Positions 1 to 6,399 of a DNA stretch of 7,429 nt are shown one piece after another. The stretch's first letter is position 1, and each line of letters begins with the position of its first letter. The notes beneath the pieces are model-generated. The model saw only the letters and a list, made by a program, of their open reading frames with translations, made no database searches and was not told the DNA's origin. The translations under genes were made by a program, and so were the position numbers. The stretch spans positions 1-7,429 of the forward strand of contig JAQUAR010000066.1 in NCBI GenBank assembly GCA_028687155.1, in the 5' to 3' direction. The DNA comes from Methylacidiphilaceae bacterium. Its GTDB lineage: Bacteria; Verrucomicrobiota; Verrucomicrobiia; Methylacidiphilales; Methylacidiphilaceae.

Positions 1-261
1 CTCTCCTGGTTTGCCACGGTCCTTGGTGTCTTTGTTCTCCGTTGGAGAGAGCCCTTCTTGCCCCGACCCTACCGCGCCTGGGGCTACCCATGGACATCCC
101 TCTTCTTCCTCGCTGTCTGCCTCTGGATGCTCTGGGATCTCTTCTGGGCAATGCCCAGGGAATCCCTCGCCGGGCTCGCCACCCTTCTCCTTGGGCTGCC
201 TGTTTACGCCCTGGTCCGGAAGGGCGCTCCCCCGTCGTCGAATTCCCCCACCCCACCATGA
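1..261 (+). CDS. APC-superfamily amino-acid permease, C-terminal fragment
   Basis: The frame is open from the window edge, so only the last 86 residues are visible. They show the end of one membrane helix, the loop motif LPRPYRAWGYP, and two further hydrophobic segments (about residues 30-50 and 55-72), then a short Pro/Ser-rich cytoplasmic tail. An 'RPYR-x-WGYP' loop ahead of the last two helices, followed by a 'GLPVY' ending, is typical of amino-acid/polyamine permeases of the APC superfamily that act in the inner membrane. The substrate cannot be told from this fragment. The TGA stop overlaps the ATG of the next gene as ATGA, so the two are probably co-transcribed and translationally coupled. 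The family call rests on motif recognition; the N-terminal ten or so helices lie outside the window. Confidence 0.8.
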   Translation, partial: LSWFATVLGVFVLRWREPFLPRPYRAWGYPWTSLFFLAVCLWMLWDLFWAMPRESLAGLATLLLGLPVYALVRKGAPPSSNSPTPP

Positions 262-1367
262 AACTACCCTTGCGCCTGCCCTGCCTCGCCCTTGTCCTAA
301 TCCTAGGCTCGATTTCCACGCGCGAGTCCTCCGGACAACCCCTGGCAGGGTCTACCGAGCTGGACGAAGCCGCTCGCTTCGTCGCCGGGCTTCCTCCCGG
401 CCCCGGATCGCCCCTGGAGCACCTCGCCGCGCAGCCATCCTGGCGGGAGCATGCCAAGGAGATGGACAAGCTCTGGGAGTACTTCCGCCATTTCCAGCTC
501 GACCCGATCCGCCAGTGGTCCGCCGAGTTCCTCGGGGCGGCTTCTTCGTCCACCAACCCGGTCTTCTATCCCTTTAGCGGACCCGATGCCATCTACCCAC
601 GCTGCTTTTTTCCTTACGCCTCGACCTATGTCCTCGCTTCCCGGGAGGAAGCCGGGCTTCCCCCCTCGTTCTCGCGCCTGCAATCGGCAAATCTCGCTCT
701 GGAGCTCCCGCGCATCCGCCAATCCCTTCAGTGGCTTCTCCAATGGAGCTTTTCCATCACCAAGGAGACGCGCCGGCTGACCGCCTCGTCCGTGCTGGGA
801 GGGATCCTTCCGCTCTATTCGGTGCTCCTGGTTCGGGACGGCTGTCACCTTATCTCGATCGAGCAAGGTTCCGCCAGACGCAGAACCTGCCTGCTGTTCC
901 AAGGGCCGGGAGGGGAAGAGCAGCGGCTCTACTACTTTCCGGTCAACCTCGAAGATGGTTCACTCGCCGCTTCCGGACTCCCCCGCTTCTTGGAGAGCAT
1001 TCCCGGAGGACCGACCTTGATCAAAGCCGCTTCCTATCTACTGCACGGGAGTGCCTTCTCCGAGTTGCGCCGGCTGGTGCTCGCCCGCAGCACGCTGGTC
1101 CTCCAAGACGATTCGGGGATCCCCGTCCGCTTCTTTGCCTCCGGATGGAATCTCCGCTTTTTCGGCCTCTACCGCGGTCCCATCCCTCTTTTCCGCGAGT
1201 TTTACCAGCCGGACTTGGCGGCGGTAACCGCAAATGCCCACCCCTCTCCGCTTCCCTTTGGCTTCGGCTACCGATGGAAGGCGGAGGAAGCCTCCCTTGT
1301 CGTCGCCACCCGCACACCCCGGCCTACCGACCGGAGGGAGACGTCAAATCCGACTCCCCCGCAGTGA
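258..1367 (+). CDS. Secreted conserved protein of unknown function
   Basis: This 369-residue protein starts at the ATG that overlaps the permease stop (ATGA). The same frame is open further upstream to an ATG at 42, but that stretch is permease coding sequence. Residues 1-26 look like a Sec signal peptide: Lys2 and Arg6, a hydrophobic core LALVLIL, then a polar SSGQ region. It has no lipobox, so export to the periplasm or cell surface is inferred. Motifs that look conserved are FYPFSGPD (103-110), FFPYASTYVLA (117-127), QDDSGIP (283-289), an FYQPDL segment (315-320) and LPFGFGY (332-338). I recall the FYPFSGPD and QDDSGIP signatures from uncharacterised proteins of other bacteria, but know no assigned function. 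I see no catalytic motif. The Pro/Thr-rich last 20 residues overlap the convergent hydrolase gene. The gene is very likely real, given its long frame, signal peptide and coupling. Confidence 0.8.
   Translation: MKLPLRLPCLALVLILGSISTRESSGQPLAGSTELDEAARFVAGLPPGPGSPLEHLAAQPSWREHAKEMDKLWEYFRHFQLDPIRQWSAEFLGAASSSTNPVFYPFSGPDAIYPRCFFPYASTYVLASREEAGLPPSFSRLQSANLALELPRIRQSLQWLLQWSFSITKETRRLTASSVLGGILPLYSVLLVRDGCHLISIEQGSARRRTCLLFQGPGGEEQRLYYFPVNLEDGSLAASGLPRFLESIPGGPTLIKAASYLLHGSAFSELRRLVLARSTLVLQDDSGIPVRFFASGWNLRFFGLYRGPIPLFREFYQPDLAAVTANAHPSPLPFGFGYRWKAEEASLVVATRTPRPTDRRETSNPTPPQ
1324..1367. other. 44-bp tail-to-tail overlap of two convergent genes
   Basis: The plus-strand secreted hypothetical gene ends with TGA at 1365-1367, while the minus-strand hydrolase ends with TAG read from 1326-1324. 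The shared stretch encodes a Pro/Thr-rich tail on one strand and a Gly/Ser/Thr-rich tail on the other. No intrinsic terminator fits between the genes, so each mRNA would carry antisense sequence to the other's 3' end. Confidence 0.8.
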
Positions 1368-2409
1368 TCGGTCGGACCCCATAGACTCCCGGCAGCAAGA
1401 GGCGTAAGAAATCCGCGTCCGAAAACAAATCGCTATATCCTTGGCGGACTACGATCAATCCCTGGGATGGGATCGCATAGAGGCGCTGACCATGCGAACC
1501 GACCGCCGCAACCAGATCCGTCGGACCGCCGCGCCAAAGACAGGCATTCCGCCAATCCTGACTTCGCCACGGGCGAGAAAGCATCGCCTCCACATTGACC
1601 TCGCGGGCTCCGGGCCAGGCGGCGGCGCGATTGTTCCAAAACCCCATTCCAAAGGCCGAATTGACCGGCGAGCCCCGAAGCGCCTCCTCCAGGATCTCCG
1701 GCGGAACAATCGGCGCGCCGCGATGCACGAGGACGTCGCCGATGGCGGCCCACTGCCGCGCTCGCAGAAGAAAACCGGTCGCCAGGAGCGGATTCCCGGC
1801 GCCGTCTTCTAGATAACGTTGCCGGCCAAGACCCATCGGACGGAGCACGCGGGTTTCCAGGAAATGAGTCGGGTTCTCCTGGCGCGGCAGCAGGCGCCTT
1901 TGAAAAAACTCGTGAAAGACCTGGAGTGAGGCCGGACCATAGAGGAAAGCCTGGCCGGGACGAGCCAGAAGCGGCAAGAACAAGGCTCGGCTGTTTCGAT
2001 TTTCGATGGCGTCGGTGTGCAGGAAAAAGGCGGGCTCAAGCCCGCTGGTGAAGTTCAAGAGCTCCCGGACGGTGATCCGCCGCTTGGCAGGGTCGCTCCG
2101 CCATTCGACCAGCGTATCCGAAACCGGCATGTCGAGAGAAAAGATCCCCTCCTGGACGGCCCGTAAGGCGGCCAGGATCCAGAATCCCTTCGTGCCGCTG
2201 AAGATCCGCCGCTTGCCATCCCCAGGAGCACCACCGGCCTCTTCCTCCCAACGGATTCTGCCCTTCTCCAACACGAGGAGAGCCGACCCGCCATGACGGG
2301 TGGAATAGGCCGACGCCGCCGCATAGCCCCGGCCTTCCCCGCGGTCACTGGCTTCGGCAGACCGCCACCCGACTGCCGCCGCCACGAGGAGCAGAAGCGA
2401 CGCCCGCAA
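1324..2409 (-). CDS. Secreted serine hydrolase, class C beta-lactamase / penicillin-binding-like family
   Basis: This 361-residue protein has an N-terminal signal peptide (RASLLLLVAAAVGW core, likely cut after Ala-Glu-Ala at 18-20). The fold family (Pfam beta-lactamase, PF00144) is shown by the SxxK motif S71-G-T-K74 carrying the nucleophile, by LLNFTSGL at 117-124 (usual form LLTHTSGL), by Tyr157 in FLYGPAS at the place of the YxN motif, and by H306-G307 in place of the KTG triad. Members include DD-peptidases, esterases and beta-lactamases; the real substrate is unknown, and resistance should not be assumed. The start is a TTG at 2409-2407. I found no ATG, GTG or TTG further upstream in frame that improves it, and a GGGG-type Shine-Dalgarno stretch lies about 9 nt before. 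It lies 56 bp after ruvB on the same strand, so it may be read from the ruv transcript. Its TAG stop lies inside the convergent gene. Confidence 0.85.
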   Translation of the reverse strand: MRASLLLLVAAAVGWRSAEASDRGEGRGYAAASAYSTRHGGSALLVLEKGRIRWEEEAGGAPGDGKRRIFSGTKGFWILAALRAVQEGIFSLDMPVSDTLVEWRSDPAKRRITVRELLNFTSGLEPAFFLHTDAIENRNSRALFLPLLARPGQAFLYGPASLQVFHEFFQRRLLPRQENPTHFLETRVLRPMGLGRQRYLEDGAGNPLLATGFLLRARQWAAIGDVLVHRGAPIVPPEILEEALRGSPVNSAFGMGFWNNRAAAWPGAREVNVEAMLSRPWRSQDWRNACLWRGGPTDLVAAVGSHGQRLYAIPSQGLIVVRQGYSDLFSDADFLRLLLPGVYGVRPITAGESDLTSPSGR

Positions 2410-2465
2410 GAGGGAAAGCCCCTGCGAACGGCGAACCGATCTGCTGCAAGGGAGTCTGCCGGCTT

Positions 2466-3494
2466 TCAGAAAAGCTCCGTTTGATCGTTTTTGCCTCTTT
2501 CTGCGGACAGGCCCAGCTTTTCGTAAGCCCTCCGAGTCGCCACGCGTCCTTGCGGGGTGCGCTGCAGAAAACCTTCCAGAATCAGATAAGGCTCGTGAAC
2601 CTCCTCGATCGTTCCCGCATCCTCTCCGACGGCGACGGCCAGAGTACCCAAGCCCACGGGTCCTCCCTCGAACTTGTAGACGATGGTTTCCAAAAGCTTC
2701 TTGTCCATCTCATCCAGGCCGTCCGCATCGATATCGAGCATCTCCAAGGCATGGTGCACCACCGACTCCGAGATCTCCTCGCCGGCCGCGCGAACGGCGG
2801 CGTAGTCTCGAACCCAGCGAATCAAGTTATTGGCCAGCCTAGGGGTGCCACGAGAGCGCCGGGCGATTTCCCAGGCACCCGACTCCGCCGTTTCCACCCC
2901 TAAGATCCTCGCGGAGCGCCGAACCACCCGGACGAGATCCTCGGCGCCGTAATACTCGACCCGATTGACGAGTCCGAAGCGACCTCGCAGAGGGGCCGTC
3001 AACATCCCCGCCCGCGTGGTCGCCGCGAAGAGGCTGAAATGGGGGAGGCTCAGACAGACGCTGCGGGCGGCAGGCCCCTGGTCGATCACGATGTCGATTC
3101 GGAAATCTTCCATCGCCGGGTAGAGGTACTCTTCCACTGCCCGGCTCAGACGATGGATCTCGTCGACAAAGAGGATGTCTCCCGGCTCGAGACCGCTGAG
3201 CAGGCCGGCCAGATCCGCCGCCCTCTCCAGCGTCGGGCCCGAGGTCAGCCGAAGATTGGCCCCCATCTCCTTCGCCAGGATATGGGCAAGAGTCGTCTTT
3301 CCCAGCCCCGGCGGTCCGCTGAAGAGGAGATGCGGCAGGGGCTCCTGCCTCCGCTGCGCGGCTTCCACCAGGACCGCCAGCCTCTCCTTGATCCGCGGTT
3401 GTCCGACGAACGCCTCCAGGGTGGAAGGGCGCAAGACCTCCTCCAGCCGCTCGTCCCGCTGCCCGCGAACCGCCGCCTCCGGGCTCTCTTTCAC
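2466..3494 (-). CDS. ruvB: Holliday junction branch-migration ATPase RuvB
   Basis: RuvB is the hexameric AAA+ motor that, loaded by RuvA, drives branch migration of Holliday junctions in recombination and repair. The 342-residue product matches the family's usual length. Visible motifs are Walker [10 protein letters not shown] (60-68), Walker B ILFVDEIH (107-114), a sensor-1 segment AATTRAG (157-163), an arginine-finger segment PLRGRFG (168-174; many homologues have Asp where this has Gly171), sensor 2 around RGTPRLANN (215-223), and the C-terminal winged-helix ending [20 protein letters not shown] (301-320). The frame is open as far as 4145, but homology begins just after the GTG at 3494. 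That GTG overlaps the ruvA TGA as GTGA and follows an AAGGTGG ribosome-binding site. Translation is therefore probably coupled to ruvA, so the amber in ruvA could lower RuvB synthesis through polarity. The stop is TGA. Confidence 0.97.
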   Translation of the reverse strand: MKESPEAAVRGQRDERLEEVLRPSTLEAFVGQPRIKERLAVLVEAAQRRQEPLPHLLFSGPPGLGKTTLAHILAKEMGANLRLTSGPTLERAADLAGLLSGLEPGDILFVDEIHRLSRAVEEYLYPAMEDFRIDIVIDQGPAARSVCLSLPHFSLFAATTRAGMLTAPLRGRFGLVNRVEYYGAEDLVRVVRRSARILGVETAESGAWEIARRSRGTPRLANNLIRWVRDYAAVRAAGEEISESVVHHALEMLDIDADGLDEMDKKLLETIVYKFEGGPVGLGTLAVAVGEDAGTIEEVHEPYLILEGFLQRTPQGRVATRRAYEKLGLSAERGKNDQTELF

Positions 3495-3498
3495 CGGG

Positions 3499-3505
3499 CC
3501 ACCTT
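3499..3505 (-). promoter_or_regulatory. Ribosome-binding site of ruvB
   Basis: On the minus strand AAGGTGG lies 4 nt before GTG at 3494, with a further GGAGG just upstream. It fixes the ruvB start within the end of ruvA and against the much longer open frame. Confidence 0.55.
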
Positions 3506-3919
3506 TCCTCCCGATCCTCGGAGCGCCTCTCGAATGAGCTCCTCCACGCCCGCGACCGGCAGCCGCTCCTGCGCCTGGCGAACCGCCTTTTCCGCCTCGG
3601 CCTCCCGATAGCCCAGAGCGAGCAGAGCAAGTCGGGCGTCTTTCCCGATGGAATCCTCGCCTACCGGCTTCCGGACCAGACCAAGGTCGGCGTCCACTTC
3701 CGGGAAACGATCGCGGAGCTCCACGATGAGCCTCTCCGCCGTTTTCTTTCCCACGCCTTTGATGCGAGAAAGCCACGCCTGATCCCCGCGCGCGACCGCC
3801 CCCCGCAACTCTTCCGGGGAGGTCGCTCCCAGAACCGAAAGCGCCGTTCTCGGCCCGATGCCGGGAACATGATCGACGAGCAGGCTGAAAAGCGCTCGCT
3901 CCTCTTCCCCAGCGAACCC

Positions 3920-3922
3920 CTA
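3920..3922 (-). other. In-frame amber codon at ruvA codon 61
   Basis: The plus strand reads CTA at 3920-3922, which is TAG on the coding strand, flanked by CTC (Leu60) and GGG (Gly62). Frame and conservation resume directly after it. TAG is a normal stop of four other genes in this window, so this is not evidence of a recoded genome. Confidence 0.95.
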
Positions 3923-4098
3923 GAGCTCGATCCCCTTCTCCTGAACCTGGATGCGGGTGAAGAGCAGGACCTCCGCCGGAGGAGCGGGAAGCCTTTGATA
4001 GGAACTCAAAGAGACGAAGATCTCGAAGCCGAGCCCCTGAACCTCTAGACAAACCTTGGCGGGGGAAGAGCGAATCAGCTGACCGCGCAGGTATCCGA

Positions 4099-4593
4099 TC
4101 ACAGAGCTCTCCGCGAGGCGAGGGCACGTCTTCGCGCGGAGGCATGCGCCAGAGCCACGGCCACCGCGTCGGCGGAATCGGGCGGAAGGTTCTCCCGCAG
4201 GCCGAGAAGGCTACGGACCATGAACGCTACTTGAGCCTTCCGGCTGGCTCCATAGCCCGTCGCGGCCGTCTTTGCGCGGCGGGGAGGATACTCAAAGACG
4301 GGAACGCCGGCATGCGCCGCGGCCAGGAGGGCGACCCCCCGGGCGGCGCCCAACTGGATCGCAGTCCGGTGGTTCTGCACGTAGATCACCGTCTCGATCG
4401 CAACCTCTTCGGCCTTCTGCTCCACGAGAACCTGGCTCACGCGCCCATAAATTTCCCGAAGGCATTCGAACTCGGACCTTTTCGCGCCCACGGCGATGAC
4501 CCCGGAATCGAGCAATCGCTCACTTCCCGGAAGCAGCTCGAGAACGCCGTAGCCCGTTCGTCGCAGGGAAGGATCGATTCCCAGGATCCGCAC
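4099..4593 (-). CDS. ruvC: Crossover junction endodeoxyribonuclease RuvC
   Basis: RuvC is the dimeric, metal-dependent nuclease that cuts Holliday junctions symmetrically after RuvAB branch migration. The 164-residue product has the RNase H-like fold signature: first strand [15 protein letters not shown] with catalytic Asp7, [10 protein letters not shown] with Glu67, and the [15 protein letters not shown] helix with Asp139 and Asp142, giving the complete acidic tetrad. The segments [13 protein letters not shown] (81-93) and a VKKAVTGxG-like region (here AKTAATGYG, 107-115) also fit. The start is GTG at 4593, preceded by GAGG with 5-nt spacing; residue 2 onward already aligns with the family start. 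Its TGA overlaps the ruvA GTG as GTGA. It is the first gene of the ruvC-ruvA-ruvB block and lies 66 bp after the MFS gene, a gap that holds a possible promoter. Confidence 0.97.
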   Translation of the reverse strand: MRILGIDPSLRRTGYGVLELLPGSERLLDSGVIAVGAKRSEFECLREIYGRVSQVLVEQKAEEVAIETVIYVQNHRTAIQLGAARGVALLAAAHAGVPVFEYPPRRAKTAATGYGASRKAQVAFMVRSLLGLRENLPPDSADAVAVALAHASARRRALASRRAL

Positions 4594-4604
4594 GTGATCC
4601 TCGT

Positions 4605-4633
4605 ATTGAAGGGCACTCTTCGCGAAGGGTCAA
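4605..4633 (-). promoter_or_regulatory. Possible sigma-70 promoter upstream of ruvC
   Basis: On the minus strand, TTGACC (4633-4628, 5 of 6 to consensus) is followed after exactly 17 nt by TTCAAT (4610-4605, 4 of 6). The spacer contains the perfect palindrome CTTCGCGAAG (4618-4627), next to the -35 box. A start site 7 nt on, near 4598, would leave a leader of only about 5 nt and would cut off the GAGG ribosome-binding site at 4599-4602, which argues against it. Motif match only. Confidence 0.3.
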
Positions 4634-4659
4634 GGAATCCTTCGGAAGACTCTCCCTTC

Positions 4660-5892
4660 TTATCCGATTCCCCCTTGGACAATCTGCTCCGCGGCAAATT
4701 GTCTCTGGGTTCGTACCAGGAGGGGAAGGGAAAGGAGCTGACATCCGCAAGAAAAGGCGACCAGCAAAACCGGCGAACGGTCGTAGAGGAGACCCATGAG
4801 CGCGCTCCCGCCGAACCAGGCAAAGCCGTAGGCCATGTTGAAGAGCCCGTATCCGGTGCCCTGGCGCCGATCCGGCACCAGCTCCGCCACCGCCGCTCGA
4901 ATCACCGACTCCTGGACTCCCATCCCGACTCCCCAGAAGAGCACGCCCACCAAAACGGGTCCGATCCCATGCCCCAGGAAGAGCAGCGGAGCCGCCAGAG
5001 CCCCTAAGACCACCAGGCCCCGTAGGGATGCAAACCCTTTGCGATCGAAGAGCCGGCCGGCCCAAAAGGCCGCCCCGGCGTCGATCCCCATCGCAAGAGC
5101 ATAGAGCAGGGGCACTCCTTGCGGGGCGACCAGTCCGGTCTTTGCGGCGTGAAAGGCGACCAGGGCGAAGTCGGCGTAGCCCGCCGCGACGCAGCCGACC
5201 GCCGCCAGATAGCTCCAGAAAGCGGAAGGCAAGCGCCGCGAGCTGTTTTCCGCCTCTTCTCCCGCTCCCTCGAGGATCCCTCGGGAGTTCTGCCACCGAC
5301 CGTACGATCCGCGGGCCAACCCGAGAGCCGCAAAGGAGAAGAGAGCGGGGAGAGCAAGCAGCAGGAAGCCCGTCCTGTAGCCACCCTGACAGGCCAGGAC
5401 CAGAGCTACCGTCAAAGGACCCAGGACCGCGCCGATCTGGTCCATCGCCTCATGCAGGCCGAAGGCGCGTCCCCGCCCGAAATCCTTCGTTGCCGCTGCA
5501 AGCAGGACGTCCCGCGCCGGCGTTCGAATCGCCTTCCCTAGCCGCTCGGCGACTACGAGCGCCGCCGCCGCGGGCCATCCCGAAACAAGCCCCAAGAGCG
5601 GCACAGCCAAGAGGTTCACGCCATATCCCGAAAACGTAAGCCGCCAGAAGGAGCGCGTTCGATCCGCCAGAACGCCGGAAAAAAGCCGGAGCCCGTAGCC
5701 TGCAAGCTCTCCCATGCCGGCGACGAGGCCAACCGCCGCCCCACTCGCACCCAAGCTGCCCAAAAAAGGGCCGAGAATCGAACGCGCCCCCTCGTAGGTC
5801 ATGTCCGCGAAGAGACTGACGGCACCGAAGAGCAGGATGATGCGCAGAACGGCGCTTTCGGAACGGACCTGCCTTCGGCCGCCTTCACTCAT
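4660..5892 (-). CDS. MFS transporter
   Basis: This 410-residue membrane protein has about 12 hydrophobic segments in two halves joined by a polar cytoplasmic loop (about 194-222), the normal size and layout of the major facilitator superfamily. The motif-A loop between helices 2 and 3 reads SGVLADRTRSFWR (72-84), and the second half has the weaker repeat GRLFDRKG (279-286). The N-terminal segment FADMTYEGARSILGPFL (28-44), with ERLGKAIRTPARD (116-128) and FGLHEAMDQIGAVLGPL (144-160), recalls a distinct bacterial MFS group whose members I know only as putative transporters. The substrate is unknown and efflux is a guess. The ATG start lies 11 bp after the Fe-S carrier stop with no clear Shine-Dalgarno, so translation may be coupled to that gene. 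The stop is TAA. Confidence 0.9.
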   Translation of the reverse strand: MSEGGRRQVRSESAVLRIILLFGAVSLFADMTYEGARSILGPFLGSLGASGAAVGLVAGMGELAGYGLRLFSGVLADRTRSFWRLTFSGYGVNLLAVPLLGLVSGWPAAAALVVAERLGKAIRTPARDVLLAAATKDFGRGRAFGLHEAMDQIGAVLGPLTVALVLACQGGYRTGFLLLALPALFSFAALGLARGSYGRWQNSRGILEGAGEEAENSSRRLPSAFWSYLAAVGCVAAGYADFALVAFHAAKTGLVAPQGVPLLYALAMGIDAGAAFWAGRLFDRKGFASLRGLVVLGALAAPLLFLGHGIGPVLVGVLFWGVGMGVQESVIRAAVAELVPDRRQGTGYGLFNMAYGFAWFGGSALMGLLYDRSPVLLVAFSCGCQLLSLPLLVRTQRQFAAEQIVQGGIG

Positions 5893-5903
5893 GGGGAAGG
5901 CGC

Positions 5904-6272
5904 CTATACCGAAAAGCTCTTCCCGCAGGAGCAGTGAGAGGATGCGTTCGGATTCCTCACGACAAAGCCCCGATTCTGAAGGTCATCCGAGTAATCCAAG
6001 ATGGACCCGGCGAGAAAGAGGGCGCTCTTCGGGTCGACGACCAGCCGTACCCCGCCCGCTTCGACCAAGATGTCCTTCTCCCTGAGCCGATCGACCAGAT
6101 CCATCTGGTACTGCAGCCCCGAGCAGCCACCTCCCACCACGGCGATCCGAAGCGCTCCGCCTACCTTGTCAGAATCCTGGAGAAGGCGGGAGAGCTCGCG
6201 GGCCGCCTCGCTCGTAATCTGGCAAAGCTTCTCGCTGCCCACCGTGTAAGAAACCAAAGACGCTCCTTCCAT
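5904..6272 (-). CDS. A-type iron-sulfur carrier (IscA/ErpA/HesB family)
   Basis: This 122-residue protein of the HesB/IscA family carries or inserts Fe-S clusters into apo-proteins in the cytoplasm. The three cluster-ligand cysteines are present: Cys50 in VVGGGCSGLQYQM and Cys114/Cys116 in NPNASSHCSCGKSF, with the usual DPKSALFLAGSILDY segment (80-94) between them. Which subtype it is (ErpA, IscA or SufA) cannot be told from sequence alone, so no symbol is given. I chose the ATG at 6272 because GGAGA lies 5 nt before it and family similarity starts soon after. A GTG at 6341 in the same frame would add 23 residues that are Glu/Gly-rich and unlike the family. No iscS, iscU or suf genes are adjacent in the window. 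It lies 127 bp after dapB and 11 bp before the MFS gene; the stop is TAG. Confidence 0.94.
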   Translation of the reverse strand: MEGASLVSYTVGSEKLCQITSEAARELSRLLQDSDKVGGALRIAVVGGGCSGLQYQMDLVDRLREKDILVEAGGVRLVVDPKSALFLAGSILDYSDDLQNRGFVVRNPNASSHCSCGKSFSV

Positions 6273-6276
6273 TGTC

Positions 6277-6281
6277 TCTCC
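6277..6281 (-). promoter_or_regulatory. Ribosome-binding site of the Fe-S carrier gene
   Basis: GGAGA on the minus strand ends 4-5 nt before the ATG at 6272. It supports this start over the GTG at 6341. Confidence 0.5.
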
Positions 6282-6284
6282 GCC

Positions 6285-6300
6285 GGGGGAATGTTCCCCC
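6285..6300. repeat. Perfect palindrome GGGGGAATGTTCCCCC upstream of the Fe-S carrier gene
   Basis: Two 7-bp arms, GGGGGAA and TTCCCCC, are separated by TG, 12 bp upstream of the ATG of the IscA-type gene. A TTGACC box (6319-6314) lies upstream; at 17-nt spacing the weak -10 GAACAT would fall inside the palindrome. It could be a regulator's operator or an mRNA hairpin next to the ribosome-binding site. No U-tract follows, so it is not an intrinsic terminator. Confidence 0.4.
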
Positions 6301-6361
6301 TCTCCTTCTCCCTGGTCAAGCTCGCAACTGCGGACTCGCACTGCTCATTCAGGCCGACCGC

Positions 6362-6384
6362 CTCGCCATCCGCCAGATGGCGAG
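6362..6384 (-). terminator. Possible hairpin terminator after dapB (no U-tract)
   Basis: CTCGCCATC and GATGGCGAG form a perfect 9-bp stem with a 5-nt loop, starting 15 nt after the dapB TAG. The stem is GC-rich and placed like a terminator or 3'-end protecting hairpin, but no T-run follows on either strand, so intrinsic termination is doubtful. It may mark the end of the dapAB unit. Confidence 0.3.
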
Positions 6385-6399
6385 CAGCCCGCTTCTCCT

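Larger units (their letters stand above)
3491..4102 (-). pseudogene. ruvA: Holliday junction DNA-binding protein RuvA, interrupted by an in-frame TAG
   Basis: RuvA is the tetrameric protein that binds the Holliday junction and recruits RuvB. Read through one TAG, the gene has 203 codons, the normal length. Codons 1-60 form the OB-fold domain ([10 protein letters not shown] start, end QEKGIEL). Codon 61 is TAG (3922-3920). The same frame then continues [14 protein letters not shown], with helix-hairpin-helix motifs [10 protein letters not shown] (79-88) and [12 protein letters not shown] (114-125), and the C-terminal RuvB-binding domain (about 153-200). The family normally has Leu-Tyr-Gly-Phe here, so TAG stands in place of a Tyr codon, one base from TAC or TAT. 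The start is GTG overlapping the ruvC stop as GTGA, and the TGA stop overlaps ruvB. There is no other damage, so an error, a very recent mutation or readthrough remain possible. As written, the product is a 60-residue fragment without junction-holding domains II and III. Confidence 0.9.

Noticed and set aside
42..257. ATG at 42 as the start of the secreted hypothetical protein
   Set aside because: It would overlap the permease fully and hide the clear signal peptide that begins at 258.
3491..3808. A separate 105-residue gene starting at TTG 3808
   Set aside because: It is the continuation of ruvA in the same frame after the amber codon. It would start in the middle of the HhH domain and has no ribosome-binding site.
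3920..3922. Genome-wide reassignment of TAG to an amino acid
   Set aside because: dapA, dapB, the Fe-S carrier and the hydrolase all end naturally at TAG at family-typical C-termini.
2466..4145. A 559-codon open frame extending ruvB upstream across ruvA
   Set aside because: RuvB similarity begins just after GTG 3494, which has a ribosome-binding site and a GTGA overlap. The extra part is Arg/Gly/Ser-rich antiframe translation of ruvA.
4632..4648. Small inverted repeats AAGGAATCCTT and CTTCGGAAG between the MFS gene and ruvC as a terminator
   Set aside because: Stems are only 4-5 bp, loops are too tight, and no T-run follows.
4144..5007. Long plus-strand frame of 287 codons opposite ruvC and the MFS gene
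   Set aside because: Its translation is charged, low-complexity and unlike known proteins. Both genes beneath it are certain, so it is a high-GC shadow.
6273..6341. GTG at 6341 as the start of the Fe-S carrier
   Set aside because: It would add a Glu/Gly-rich extension foreign to the family and read through the palindrome; the ATG at 6272 has a good ribosome-binding site.
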